From Rhizopus arrhizus (lineage: Eukaryota; Mucoromycota; Mucoromycetes; Mucorales; Rhizopodaceae): a stretch of DNA of 64,000 nt. The translations under genes and the position numbers were made by a program. The stretch is taken from the NCBI GenBank assembly GCA_024220505.1, contig JAKZZE010000012.1:682001-746000 (forward strand), in the 5' to 3' direction. Shown here piece by piece: positions 34,035 through 47,500 of this stretch; the first letter of the stretch is position 1; each line of letters starts with the position of its first letter. Below the pieces are notes generated by a model. The model had not been told where the DNA came from, did not search any database, and saw only the letters and a program-made list of their open reading frames with translations.

Positions 34035-34992
34035 AGGCCGCCAGTTCTTGAGATCTTTGAGGTCCCCCTTTTTGGGAAGTAGAGATACAGAAGTACCAAA
34101 CCATGAAGCCGGGAAAATCCCTTTGGAAAGAGCATCATTATAAACTTGAAGCAGAAGATCTCGGCAGGAACGATGAATGAAAATGAGGCGAAGAATTTCG
34201 TACGGTAGGCCATCAAGACCAGGACTGCTACGCTTCGGGCAACGAGAGACGCCGTCCAGCAGAGCATCATAGGTGAAACTATTGACTAAAATTCGTTGAT
34301 CTGAAGCAGACAGGCAAAGAGAGGAGGGGAGAGTCGACAGAAGATCGTCAACTGCATCGTTATCAATAGGGTCAGGACTGTAAAGACTACCGTAGAAGGA
34401 AACAGAGGCGTGAATCATTTCCTCGGGCGTGGAGCAGAGGTGTGGACGTGACAGGATGAAGCAATTGCTTCATGATCTGATGGGTCTGACGTTGAGCAGC
34501 AGTGCGTTTCAAGTATCCAGCTGAAAGCTCTCCTTATTCTCTGCAACGAATACCTGCCCGTAATGCCAATGTTTCTACCAGCAGGGGCATACACAGTGAC
34601 CCGCAAAACTGTCCCAATGTTTCGTAATTTTCTCTTCTAAGGCTTGTAACACCATAGTTGTTAAGCTAATGTACACCTTATTATATATCATTCGATAGCC
34701 AAAATCTTGCAGTATCAAAAAATGTAAAGCAAAAACAAATTAAAACAGCGCAGACGGAGATAGAGGGGATAGAAAACAAGCGGTGCATTGGGACAGTTTT
34801 GCGGCACTTTTAAAAAAAAACAAAAAACGATGAAATAGCGGCCCACAAGTTGTATAGATGTACCAAGCTGCTTACAAATGTGCATTGTACGTCTCTAAGT
34901 CGAACTTTACTCACTGCTGAAGTTTTAAACTCCTACTAATTTATTACTCTCTCATTATATCTCAACATGAAACAAGTCTCTCAAGATACAGT

Positions 34993-35556
34993 TGTTGTAG
35001 AACAGCGTCTGATCATAACGGACATTGAATAATCACAACTAAAAGAAGTATATTAAAACTGATAAATCTTTATCAAATAAAATATATTCTTCTTCTTTTT
35101 TATATAAAACTATCACTATTAGATTCATCCTATAAAGTAAACATGAACAATAAATAAGTCATGACCTTTATTATTCATCATTTCTGTAAATGAATAATAA
35201 TGGATCAGGTACCTAGTCAACTATGATCTGACTGGAGGCATTTCATATAAATATATCTTTCCTCTCAATGAAGACGGGACAATTCTCCCAGATCAGTTAA
35301 AGAACAATAAGATCTATAAAACAACGAATTAAAAATTTTCATAATCGATTCAGTGATCATTCTTCAATCAAACATGTCAATTATTGGATCTACGCTCATA
35401 ACAACTCATTTACCCGCCAACTGATAGAAGAATATAAATAGTAGACTTTGTAATGATTTCTTTTTAATAATGAAGATTGTCTTAAATAAAGTTCAGTCTC
35501 AAAAAGTATTCTTTGGTTTTATTTTTATTCCTTAATTACTTTACCAGAACATAACA
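34993..35556 (+). repeat. Solo LTR, family LTR6, complete
   Basis: 564 bp, TGTTGTAGAACAGCG to CCAGAACATAACA, with duplication ACAGT at 34988-34992 and 35557-35561. E1 gives the empty site. A reversed partial copy lies at 56560-56720. Confidence 0.92.
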
Positions 35557-35878
35557 ACAGTTGTTCAAGCAATTTCTTTACTTCAACAAGATAAGTCGGT
35601 TCGGGAAGTGGAAAGGATTACTGGCTTGAGTAAGAGTGCTGTTGGGAGACTCCGAAAAACCCATTGCTTTGGACTTGGAAAGCCAAAAGGCGGTCGACCC
35701 AAGTTACTATCTGCGGCTGATGAACGCTATTGTGTGCGCCAAGTGACCAAAAACAGCATATCCAGTGCAACAAAGGTGGCTAAGGAGCTAGAAAAAGACA
35801 CTGGAAGAAAAGTAAGTGTCGATACAGTGTGCAGAGCCCTTCGTAAGGCCGGTCTTGATGCGATTGAGTAGCCGAAGA

Positions 35879-37081
35879 TGTTATAGGTAGACATAATAAA
35901 ATAATAAATTATGCTATAAACCAAACATCTCCAACACTAGCATAGTTAAACCATAAAGATCTGACGATGAATTATATCATAAAGAGTAATAAATGTCTTG
36001 CATGTATAATACCAACCTGTTATAGTATTAAGTCTTTGCATAATCTCTTTTATGATCCAATGTATTTAGTTGCATTGAGACTATGTGTGTCAGAATAGAA
36101 TATTGTTTTTCTTGCATAGTAACTTTATCGATCTAAACGAATGATTGAGAAATAATCTTATCAATAATCCGATTGGTGTCTTTATGGCTCCTGTTGTCTC
36201 CATTATTAGGTTTCAGTCTTTCTGTACTAAATTAGTAACCAAGTTTACTCAAACCCAATAGCCATTCAGGAACAAAATACAAGTGCCGTCTTAAACAACA
36301 ATTCCATGGATGCCTATTTATAAATGTAACACTAGTAGCTTAGAACAATGATTTATAATATAATTATACAAGATAAGATTCCATGGAACAAGATATGATG
36401 GCAATGCCCCAATCCAGAATGAAACATCAAGAAAGAACCAATTGATTTTGTTTTAATCGCAAGATTAAATAAAAAATTAAACAAAAAAACAATAGCAGCA
36501 ATATAAAATTAAAATCCTTCTTTATTGCAGATTTCTTTATATTGCGAAAAGGCCTCGCTTTATGGATAAAAAGTTGGCATCTATTTATATTCTTTGTGAG
36601 CGTAGATATAAAAGATATAGACTCGGTCACGATGTCGTGCTGAAGAACCAATGATTAAGCTAAAGCTTGTCGATGTTCTAATATATGCATCTGAAATTGA
36701 ACAATAGAAATAATAACCAGTCAATTAACTTTGATCTAATTACTTTTGGGGTTGACAATTGATTAGACTCTCTAGGATGACAGATATTGATCTTATTGTT
36801 CTAAATTTGGAAAAGTGTGGAATTGTTCAATCATAGTTTAATCTTTTGTGTATCGTTATTTATTTTAATACAACTGATATCATATAGAAAATAACTATGT
36901 TTACAACAGATTTAACTCAATCATCCCCATGAATTATTCTTCAAAAGAATATAAATATCCCACCTAAATCCTCATTGAAAAAAGGATAACTTTAACTTGG
37001 ATATAATCAAGAATAAAAAGTATCTCAAAGTAATTATCGTTTTTGGTGCTTTTTTATTTCTTTTTATCTTCGTTTATTACA
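35879..37081 (+). repeat. Solo LTR, family LTR4 (copy a), containing LTR2b
   Basis: TGTTATAGGTAGAC to CGTTTATTACA with duplication GAAGA (35874-35878, 37082-37086). Net length without LTR2b is 738 bp. The copy at 58043-59205 confirms the ends and shows the empty LTR2 site. Confidence 0.92.
36449..36908 (+). repeat. Solo LTR, family LTR2 (copy b), complete
   Basis: 460 bp, TGTTTTAATCGC to GTTTACAACA, with GATTT at 36444-36448 and 36909-36913. The uninterrupted LTR4b sequence at about 59035 is the empty site. Confidence 0.94.
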
Positions 37082-37649
37082 GAAGAAGCCTTTGCTTAGT
37101 GCGAAAAACATTCGCAAGAGGCTTTCTTGGTGTATGGTTCACAAGGGCTGGACAGTAGATGACTGGAAACGCGTTGTCTGGTCGGACGAGACAAAAATCA
37201 ATCGATTTAACTCTGATGGACGCACCTGGACTTGGATTCGATCCGGAGAAAGCCTGAAATCCCATCATGTCAAGATGACCGTTAAACACGGTGGAGGCAA
37301 TATCATGCTGTGGAGTGCCATTACCTATGCTGGGGTTGGTTGGATGTGCAAAATCAATGGTAATATGGATAAAGCACTGTACAAAGAGATTTTGGAGGAT
37401 GAACTGGAGCGTACAATTGAATATGAAACCAATAAGCTAGGGCTAGAAAGACATCAGGTGATTTTCCAACATGACAATGATCCTAAACATACGTCCAAAT
37501 TAGTCAAAGAATACCTGGAACAGCAATCCTACAACATCCTAGAGTGGCCAGCACAGTCCTCTGACTTAAACCCAATTGAAAATATATGGTCGTTGTTAAA
37601 GAGAAGGTTGAATGATTATGAAACAGCACCAAAAGGCATGAATGAACTA

Positions 37650-39279
37650 CAGTAGCGGACAAAACTGGTGCACAAAAATTAAAATCAACATTGTATCTCC
37701 GCCATATGTCTGCGACTTTTGTGGCATATACCATCTGAAAGACAGTCCAAAATATACATTATGTTATGTAAACCGGAACTGTGCCGGACATCCCCCAGGC
37801 ATAAGGTCATTTTTAGTGATTTTTTGCATATTTCAATTTTCGCCAAAAATGTAGTGCTTGTCTAGCCTTCTTTCAATTTTCCCCATATCTCTCCCGTTTG
37901 CTTTCAGATTTCACAGCATATTAGTAAATTTTAGTAGCTCTTAAAAAATATATAAAACTGTACTTATTTTGTATTTCCCATTGAGTCCCCCCTTTTGTTT
38001 TTACCCTATTCACTATAACAAAGTACTAGCCTTATATGTTTAAGAAAATAAGCAACTGTAAAAACGAAACTCTGAGATCTCGAACACGCCTAGTTCGTAC
38101 GACAGCAGATATTTCTAGAGTAACAAGGATCTCTAAATGGACAATCAACAGGAGAAAGAGGGAAGAAAGAAACTTAATGTCTTGTGATCATGAAGGTATT
38201 CCGCTATTAGCCTGAAAAGTTATTAGTTCAGTCATCAACCTAGAGCTTGGACAAGGTCCGCTACACACAGTTCCTGATGCTCAGCACATTTTGAGGACCT
38301 TAAGATACAGTGTTAGCAGACTGTCAGTCTAAAGGCACAGTAGGAAGCTAGATTTTGAGTCTGGAAGTAAGGAATCGAAGAATTTCATCAGCTGTATAAG
38401 TCGGAAAAAGCGATGAATGTGGTATCACGACAAGCCATTGTATACTATAGAGGGCTGGAAGTCTGCTATCATTAGCAATGAAACAAATATGAACATTATG
38501 GATGCAGATAGTATACACTAATATTGAAAGCAAGTCGAGCAACCTTAGCGATTTTTTCACGGTGATCAAACAATGAAGCATGCTGGCTGCTCTGTTATGT
38601 TTTAAGGCTGTATTAGATATTGAGGACCAGAATATGTGTGTCAGGTATACGATGGTATAATGAACTCATAAATATACACATATATTTCGCTTACTTCATA
38701 CCACAAAAGCCTAGCGTATAGTAGTCTAAAACGTCGTAATCTCTCGTTTCAGTATGACAATGACACAAGGCACAAGTCGACGCATGTCACAAACTCAATA
38801 TTTGATAACAGCGCTTCTGTGCTACAAGTTTAGCCGCCACTAATCCCTGCCTAAGTCCGCTTAAGCATGCCAGGTGGCAATTGATGGCAAAGGTATGATG
38901 ATACGACACTAGATCAAAAAGGGTCGATGATCTTTGGAAAAGAATAGTTAAAGAGCCGGGTTCTTTTACTGAAAATGATATACACGCATATTATTAGCAT
39001 ATGCAAAGAAGAATATCCGATAATATCAAGAGATGAGATGATTATATAAAGTCTAAGATTTTAGCCACTTTTGCGGTTTTTAGAAAATATAAGATTTTAT
39101 AAATTCAAAGCACGCTTATCGCTCAGTTTTAACAATGTCATGCTTAGAACATACATAGATTACAATGACTAGTATATCCTCCTTCTAGTACAGTTTCATG
39201 ACTATTGCAATTACCATGAGCAGGTAATGGTAGTTAAAAGCTAAAAAAAAGTTTTGTGCACCAGTTTTGTCCGCTACTG
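37650..39279 (+). mobile_element. Tc1/mariner element C, copy 2 (1,630 bp)
   Basis: Same 28-bp termini and exact length as copy 1; TA at 37648-37649 and 39280-39281. It splits the E2 transposase between MNEL and YERVTK. The transposase ruin carries the same defects as in the other copies. Confidence 0.95.
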
Positions 39280-39429
39280 TATACGAACGAGTAACTAAAG
39301 TTTGGTACGACTTAATGAAGCCGGACGAGTGCCAAAAGGTCATAGAAACAATGCCTAAGCGTATAAAGCAATGTATGAAGAATAAAGGACGCTGGACTGA
39401 CTATTAATGTCAAATAAATAAACCATTTT

Positions 39430-39853
39430 TGTTTTGCCAAGTATTAAAATAAGAGACAAAAACTAAAAAAGACAATAGTTGTGAAACTAAAGATTATATA
39501 TTGCTTTATTAATAAAAACATTTGAGGCTATTTATACTTTTTGGATGTCTGGATCTTTACCGCTATTTCAATTGATCGGTTAAAAGAATAATGTGGGAAG
39601 GATGGGAAGATAAAGGAAAGATAGTAGATAATCAATAGCCGCTGTCTTCTTGACGAATCAAGGGACAATGAAGTAGATAAATTATTGATCTAACGATAAT
39701 TATCGAATAAGGTTGGATTGAACTGCCGTTGTTATAATCAGGTTCCGATATAGTCGTGGGAACGCCGATAGGGACAACAGGGCAGAGTTGGCTATTGCGG
39801 AGATCTCTCGTTTATCCATGAATGTTCACTTTACTAGTTGTGTGGATACAACA
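39430..39853 (-). repeat. Ty3 element 3' LTR (family LTR3)
   Basis: 424 bp, TGTTTTGCCAAG to GGATACAACA on the plus strand; it is the 3' LTR because coding is on the minus strand. Confidence 0.93.
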
Positions 39854-39866
39854 TTGCCCCCTTCTA
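39854..39866 (-). promoter_or_regulatory. Polypurine tract of the Ty3 element
   Basis: On the minus strand, AGAAGGGGGCAA directly precedes the 3' LTR, as expected for the plus-strand primer in reverse transcription. Confidence 0.8.
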
Positions 39867-41173
39867 GTTTGAAGCAAACGGTAAAAAGGAAAAGTGAAGA
39901 TTCAGAATGAGCAAAGGTCATACACAATAAGTGCGGTAATGATCATAGGGTAGATAAATAGACATAGTATAATTGAGGATAGATCGTAGTAGTAAGTTGT
40001 CATAAAAACCTGATAGTAAAAAAACCTTCTTTAGGAAAAATTGTCTTAGGGAAAAAGACGGTCAACTACTTAGACAATTTAACGTCTTGATCTCTTGCTT
40101 CTACTGTGATGATCACGAGTAGGAACGGTACGTTTAGGTAGTCTTGCTTTCTTTGAGATAGCAGTATTGTTACCTGCTTGACGACGAGCCCAATATGTTT
40201 CAATTGAAGATCGATCATCGAAGCTAGAAGTAGGTTCCCAAGTGTAATCTGTAGGATCATCGTATCCTTTCCAATGAACAAGATACTGGTAATTACCTGG
40301 AGTTCCTTTGTGTTGTATAATTGCTTGAATCTCATAATGTTGGCCATCGATTGATTCTGCACTTTTATTACTGGGTAATGCAATAAGTTTTAAGTGTGAA
40401 GTGGGTACATCTCTTGATAAGAGGTTATTTTGTTTATCAACTAATATGTAACTGCCATTAGTTGTCATTCCACTTATATAAAAAGGTCCTTCATAATGCG
40501 GATCAGTTTTGTTTTCCTTGTTCACATTTTTAATCATGACTTCACTATGGAGTGGAAACGGTGTATGAACGATTTTATTTGTTTTCATAAAATATGCATT
40601 GTCTACATCCTGAGTTTCTTTAATGCGTTTAGCCAGAGCAGGGATAACAACTTCGGTAGCATATTTAAGTCTGTTTTCTATTGCTTTAGAATCTACAGCA
40701 TCACTTCTAAGAGTGGGTTTAATATGAGAATAATCTTTCATATCATTTGGTACTTTATTGAAGATTACTGTATATGGTCTACTCTTATGAAGTCTGGAGT
40801 ATTTCAGATTCATAGCATATTGGGTTGCAGGTACATATAGATCCCAATCTTCTTTTCTTCCTTGTAACTGTTTAACGATAGTCTTTTTAGCAATTCCTAC
40901 AAATGCTTCATTGACTGAGTTACCAAGGGGATTAAAAGGGTTAGACACTCTCTTATCGATACCACTGTTATTAATAAGTTCAGTAACGATGGTAGCAGTA
41001 AACTCTTTTCCGTTATCACTAGCGATGACCTTAGGCCAGCCGAAAGTACAGAAGATATCAACAAGCTGTTTGGCAATAGTAAGAGCTTGTTTATCAGGAA
41101 TGGCTTTTAAGATAGTAAAGCGAGAAAATAAATCAACCATGACAAGAAGGAAATTATTTCCGCTCGTAGATGT

Positions 41174-41634
41174 TGTTGTAAACATAGTTATTTTCTATAT
41201 GATATCAGTTGTATTAAAATAAATAACGATACACAAAAAGATTAAACTATGATTGAACAATTCCACACTTTTCCAAATTTAGAACAATAAGATCAATATC
41301 TGTCATCCTAGAGAGTCTAATCAATTGTCAACCCCAAAAGTAATTAGATCAAAGTTAATTGACTGGTTATTATTTCTATTGTTCAATTTCAGATGCATAT
41401 ATTAGAACATCGACAAGCTTTAGCTTAATCATTGGTTCTTCAGCACGACATCGTGACCGAGTCTATATCTTTTATATCTACGCTCACAAAGAATATAAAT
41501 AGATGCCAACTTTTTATCCATAAAGCGAGGCCTTTTCGCAATATAAAGAAATCTGCAATAAAGAAGGATTTTAATTTTATATTGCTGCTATTGTTTTTTT
41601 GTTTAATTTTTTATTTAATCTTGCGATTAAAACA
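41174..41634 (-). repeat. Solo LTR, family LTR2 (copy c), inside the integrase coding region
   Basis: 461 bp in reverse orientation, with duplication GATGT at 41169-41173 and 41635-41639. Its removal rejoins FNIT to STSGNNFLL in frame. Confidence 0.94.
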
Positions 41635-42901
41635 GATGTTATATTAAAAGTGCCGAGGTCCATAACCCAATGATCTAGAGGTCCGTCAGGTAGGATACTT
41701 CTAGGGGGATGATAACCTGTTTTGGCAATGTTAAACATTTTGCATTCATGACACTTGGATATGACATCCTGAATATCTTGACGTAAATTAGTCCAGTGGA
41801 GATTATCACCATGAATGGTTTGTTCTATGGCTTTAATTCCGTAATGACCTAATAAGTGAGCCTTTAATATTATATCTTTTCTTTCCTCAGGAGGAGGTGT
41901 GATATAATCTTCATATTGCAAAGCGCGATGCAATAAGGGTTTTGATGATGATGATGTTGTTGTTGCAGAAGTGACTGCATATGTTTGTGTTTCATAACTT
42001 TTAGATTTTTCTTTAAAAGTTGGTTTTCTTTTTTCTTTTTCTTTACCACGGATATTGTAGATGGCAACATTGTTGACATTGTTACCCCCCTCCAGTTTAT
42101 TGTCATCTGGGAATAAACGACTAAGTGCGTCTGGGATAATATTCTTAATGCCAGGACAATGAACAATATCAAATGAATATTCGAAAATTGTTTCAAACCA
42201 AACAAGCATGGCAGCATTTGGAACAACTTGCTTCTTGATATAAATCAAGGCTTTATGATCAGTTGTCAAGGTAAAATGACGGTTGTATAACCATTTATTA
42301 TATCTCTCAAACATGAATACAATCGCTAACAACTCTCGTTTGTTTGTATGATAACGACGTTCGGTAGGGGAAAGAGATCTTGCAGCAAAGGCGTTATATT
42401 TAATGTCTTGGTCGATGACTTGATAAACGACACCGCCGATACCATAAGCACTAGCATCTGTTGCAACATAGAATGGGTACTTAAGGTCAGGAATGTGAAT
42501 AACTGGGGCATTCACTAAGGCATCCTTAATGTTACGAAAACTGCATTCATGGGTTTCATTCCAAATTCCTTTTAAAGAATTAAGAGATCGCAACCGGTCA
42601 AGTGGTGCAGTCAAGCGAGAAAACATTGGTAAACTATTACGGAAATAGTTTGCAAACCCAAGAAAACTCATGACTTGTCTACCAGTTTTAGGTGTGGGCC
42701 AAGAATGTATATTTGTCAGTTTACGTTGATCAGGGATTAGAGAACCATTGTTACCAATAGTCCATCCGAGAATATTTACACGACTTTGTGCAAAATGCGT
42801 CTTTTCAACATTAATAATTAAATTTGCAGCAGTAAGACGTTTCAACACTTCACGGACATACTCAATATGTTGATTCATGTCACCAGAGCTGAAGACACAT
42901 A

Positions 42902-44531
42902 CAGTAGCGGACAAAACTGGTGCACAAAAATTAAAATCAACATTGTATCTCCGCCATATGTCTGCGACTTTTGTGGCATATACCATCTGAAAGACAGTCC
43001 AAAATATACATTATGTTATGTAAACCGGAACTGTGCCGGACATCCCCCAGGCATAAGGTCATTTTTAGTGATTTTTTGCATATTTCAATTTTCGCCAAAA
43101 ATGTAGTGCTTGTCTAGCCTTCTTTCAATTTTCCCCATATCTCTCCCGTTTGCTTTCAGATTTCACAGCATATTAGTAAATTTTAGTAGCTCTTAAAAAA
43201 TATATAAAACTGTACTTATTTTGTATTTCCCATTGAGTCCCCCCTTTTGTTTTTACCCTATTCACTATAACAAAGTACTAGCCTTATATGTTTAAGAAAA
43301 TAAGCAACTGTAAAAACGAAACTCTGAGATCTCGAACACGCCTAGTTCGTACGACAGCAGATATTTCTAGAGTAACAAGGATCTCTAAATGGACAATCAA
43401 CAGGAGAAAGAGGGAAGAAAGAAACTTAATGTCTTGTGATCATGAAGGTCTCCCGCTTTTAGTCTGAAAAGTTACTAGCTCAATCACCAACCTAAAGCTT
43501 GGACAAGGTCCGTTACACACAGTTTCTGATGCTCAGCACATTTCGAGGACCTTAAGATACAGTATTAGCAGACTGTTAGTCTGAAGGCACTGTAGGAAGC
43601 TAGATTTTGAGTCCGGAAGTAAGGAATCGAAGAATTTCATCAGCTGTATAAGTCGGAAAAAGCGATGAATGTGGTATCACGACAAGCCATTGTATACTAT
43701 AGAGGGCTGGAAGTCTGCTATCTTTAGCAATGAAACAAATATGAACATTATGGATGCAGACAGTATACACTAATATTGAAAGCAAGTCGAGCAACCTTAG
43801 CGATTTTTTCACGGTGATCAAACAATGAAGCATGCTGGCTGCTCTGTTATGTTTTAAGGCTGTATTAGATATTGAGGACCAGAATATGTGTGTCAGGTAT
43901 ACGATGGTATAATGAACTCATAAATATGCACATATATTTCGCTTACATCATACCACAAAAGCCTAGCGTATAGTGGTCTAAAACGTCGTAATCTCTCGTT
44001 TCAGCATGACAATGACACAAGGCACAAGTCAACGCATACCACAAACTCAATATTTGATAACAGCGCCTCTGTGCTACAAGTTTAGCCGCCACTAATCCCG
44101 GCCTAAGTCCGCTTAAGCATGCCAGGTGGCAATTGATGGCAAAGGTATGATGATACGACACTAGATCAAAAAGGGTCGATGATCTTTGGAAAAGAGTAGT
44201 TAAAGAGCCGGGTTCTTTTATTGAAAATGATATACACGCATATTATTAGCATATGCAAAGAAGAATATCCGATAATATCAAGAGATGAGATGATTATATA
44301 AAGTCTAAGATTTTAGCCACTTTTGCGGTTTTTAGAAAATATAAGATTTTATAAATTCAAAGCACGCTTATCGCTCAGTTTTAACAATGTCATGCTTAGA
44401 ACATACATAGATTACAATGACTAGTATATCCTCCTTCTAGTACAGTTTCATGACTATTGCAATTACCATGAGCAGGTAATGGTAGTTAAAAGCTAAAAAA
44501 AAGTTTTGTGCACCAGTTTTGTCCGCTACTG
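42902..44531 (+). mobile_element. Tc1/mariner element C, copy 3 (1,630 bp)
   Basis: Termini as in copy 1; TA at 42900-42901 and 44532-44533. It sits in the reverse-transcriptase region just after the catalytic YIDD, between YIDDL and CVFSSGD. Removal restores the frame. Confidence 0.95.
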
Positions 44532-47500
44532 TAGATCATCAATATAGAGTGCAGTGTAAGGAAGATCTGCGAACAAATTTGTAAGAACACGCTGTACAAT
44601 ATTACCGGTACTTGTCAAGCCAAAAGGACAATGACGAAATTGATACTGCATACCAGTAAATGGATGAGTAAATGCGGTTTTGGGTCTATCAGATTCTTGG
44701 ATAAGAAAACGATGAAAGCATGCTCGTATGTCGAAGGTAGTGAATATAGTAGCAGAACCCATACGTTGATGAAGATCGCTGATTAGAGGTAAAGGCATTC
44801 TATCAACATTCTTTACAAGTTGGTTAAGCAGACGTGGATCAATAACTGCTCTTTTCTTAGTGTATAATCCGTTGACATCCTTTTTTCCAACAAGAAAAAT
44901 AGGGTTATTGAAGCGAGTATTGGAAGGAGCAGGTTCAATGACACAATCATCCAACCAAGTTTGAATTTGGTCTTCCATGATCTTTCTATTAGCAATAGCA
45001 ATATCGGGTTGTCTTCGATAAGCAAAGGCATTGGGTTCAGTATCAAGAGTGATGATAGCACCAGGTAAATTACAATGAGAAGACATGGGGATACTCGTAT
45101 TAGCATCTAACAAAGGTTGAATAGTGCTCATCAAACGTTGTCTTTCCTGCATAGTGCCAACAGGAGTTTCATTTGGCTTATAATCATCAGGGTTAACTGG
45201 ATCAGGTATTTTAGGAATATTAGAATTTAACCAAGAAGTGGCTAATCCTGTTAAACCTATTCTTAGTTTAGGCAAAATGTCAAGTCCTAAACAAATGGGA
45301 ACATCACTGCTAAAATCAAACACTTCAAATTCATATGACAAACGGATTTGGTTATAATAAACAGTAAGATTTATTATGCCTAACCGGCTTACAGTACTTG
45401 AACTATTATGTCCTAACTTGATCGATCCTGGATTAGGTGTTGGAACTAAACCAAGTGCCGAACAGAACGAAGGAGACACACACGAAAAAGACGAACCGGT
45501 ATCAATCATGGCCCATGTTTTGATGTGCTCTATAATAATAGGAACATAAAGCGTATTAGTGTTTGAAGGCGCTTTAGAAAAGATGTGATGTGTAATGTAC
45601 TTACAGGCCTGAGCAGCTTCAGCCACAGTAAGGGCTTCCGCAACATCAATGTCCATATCATCCGACGAATCGGGAACAGGAACAACGGGACCAGCAGCAT
45701 CAGTCTTGCGACCGGGAGAAGCATCACTACTACTCGAAGTAGCAGTGGCAGAAGAACCAACAGAAACAGAAACATCGTTACCAGAAGAGGCAACGGAAGA
45801 CAAGGAAGAAGCAGGGGATCGACTCATTGCTCGAAACATGTGAGAAGATCCGGCAGAGTCGTCAGCCAAAGAACCGGTTGAACGGCCCTTTCCTTTGCAT
45901 CGGTGACCAGGACGCCAGTTGTCAGCACCACAAGAGCGGCACGGACGTCCCAAACCGGAAGGTTGGTTTCTTGGATTCCACTGAGAGGCAGCAGAACCAG
46001 AGGAGACATCATCTTGGGTTGAACCCGAAGACGTAGAAGAAGAGGAAGCTTTCTTCATAGCACGACATTCATCATTGCTATGGGTGGTGGTCTTGTGGAA
46101 TCTGCAATACTTCCTAGAAGCCTGCGGATAAGGTGCAGAACGAACAGCAGAACCAGAGACAAAAGCAGAAGATTTCTTTCGACCAGAAGAAGAAGAGTCA
46201 TTGACCATTGAAGGGCCAGCAGGAGTGTGAGCAGCGTTAGCCACTTTACGAACTTTGTACAGCGAATGGTACAAGGTCTTGGCCAACTTGACAACGTAGT
46301 CGACCGATTCTTTTTCCGCGTCCGTACAATTGGCTAAAGACACGACCACCTTCTTGTAGATGTCGGCCTGAAGACCGATCAAAAAGCAACGAGTCAAGAC
46401 ACAGCGATCTTGGATTTGTGCCAAGCGACGGAGGTTGTTGAAACGTTCAACGTACTGGTCAACAGTTTCAGCAGCAGTCATGGAGATGCGTAACAACTCC
46501 GTTGTAGACGTGGCTTTTTCTTCAGCCGATCCAACACCATAATGGCTAGTAAAAGCCTTTTTGAACTGACTCCACGTATGGACATCCTCTTTTTCTTGGT
46601 ACTCATCAAGCCAAGTACGTTGACTCGATGACAAGCAAGGAGGGAGAAGACGAAGCCAGTGCTGATCAAGATCAAGACCATGTGCGAACATTACGTCCTG
46701 AAATTTTTTCAAGCAGTGCTTGACATCCACAGAGACAGGGGCAGATGGGTCAAAGACCGCACCCTTCCACTGCATGAGGGGTAAGTTTGGAGGTACAACA
46801 TTCAAGGCTGCAGGAGCAACCTTAGGTGAACCAGTCCAAGCGGTGGGAACAGCATGGTTCATGGCTCGCTGGAGGAGATCCCTAGTATGAACTAGTCTTT
46901 CTAGGTCCTTGGAGCAGGCTTCGTACTTGGCACGCACCATGTTATCTTCTTCTGACTCAGGCGTCGTAGAAAGGAGACGAACAGACAAGTTAAGGATAAC
47001 TTGGGTGGCACCGATGATGGTGGAATCCAACTTCTCAATGGAAGAGTGGATGGATGGGGCTGCGATTCTAGGCTCAAGAGAACCAGAAGAAACTGCGGAA
47101 GTGGTCATTCCAGAGGACTCTGCCTCTGAAGATAAAGTAGAAACATCTGACATACGACGAGCGTTATCAGGATAAGTTTTGGCATTACTACTGGAAGAAC
47201 CAGCAGCAGCAGAGTTGAAGTCATTTGTGTTTGACATATTGATAAGGTAGGTAGTAATAAAAAAGGGTTGTTTTAAAAATAAAGTCAATAAAGAATTCAC
47301 AAAAAAAAATGTTTTGCCAAGTATTAAAATAAGAGACAAAAACTAAAAAAGACAATAGTTGTGAAACTAAAGATTATACAGTAGCGGACAAAACTGGTGC
47401 ACAAAACTTTTTTTTAGCTTTTAACTACCATTACCTGCTCATGGTAATTGCAATAGTCATGAAACTGTACTAGAAGGAGGATATACTAGTCATTGTAATC

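Larger units (their letters stand above)
31912..34592 (-). pseudogene. LINE L (same superfamily as LINE M), split by LTR8b, LTR1b and LTR9a
   Basis: Minus-strand pieces: 34592-34035, 33824-33206, 32637-32362 and 32057-31912. The first has VYAPAGRNIGITGR (endonuclease-like start) and, after an internal deletion, SSPGLDGLPYEILRLIF and SLLPKKGDLKDLKNWRP. The second adds ISLINTDAKVFTRLLNAR, GLLLDQEKAYDRVHP, RRGLRQGDPISPVLFNLAFE and the catalytic LLAYADDVVCFL. The third keeps NAKVNFNKTEA, then after another deletion FETMCSPRNKGGLGVLNPH. The last is VLPLLVDHLLRHS to LDYRQAFVF. Removing the LTRs rejoins the frames at two junctions. Confidence 0.85.
34967..39407 (+). pseudogene. Tc1-E2 transposase, split by LTR6, LTR4a and Tc1-C2
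   Basis: ATG 34967 (MKQVSQDT), resuming at 35562 (SVREVERITGLSKSAVGRL, GGRPKLLS), at 37087 (KPLLSAKNIRKRLSW, VVWSDETKINRF, FQHDNDPKHTSK, SSDLNPIENIW) and at 39282 to the stop at 39407 (GRWTDY). Catalytic Asp, Asp and Glu are present with 34-residue spacing, unlike in E1. A TAG in the exposed part (DAIE*PK, 35869-35871) shows it was dead or died in addition to the insertions. Confidence 0.88.
40079..47237 (-). pseudogene. Ty3/chromovirus gag-pol polyprotein, one frame split by two insertions
   Basis: ATG at 47237 (MSNTNDFNS). Pieces 47237-44532, 42899-41635 and 41168-40079 total 5,061 nt, 1,686 residues, with no stop seen. Order: Ser-rich gag start, capsid-like region with LPPCLSSSQRTWLDEYQE, a Cys-rich CRSCGADNWRPGHRCKGKG zinc motif, protease (WAMIDTGSSFSC, Asp about 579), reverse transcriptase (FTTFDIRACFHRF, FRHCPFGLTSTGNIVQ, YIDDL), RNase H (FYVATDASAYGIGGV, TNKRELLAI, LTTDHKAL), integrase zinc site (GHYG..H..CHEC), Asp/Asp/Glu core (MDLGTF, ASDNGKEF, GNSVNEAF), and a C-terminal chromodomain (YLVHWKGYDDPTDYTWEP). 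A single gag-pol frame recalls the Tf1/sushi group. Broken only by Tc1-C3 and LTR2c. Confidence 0.95.
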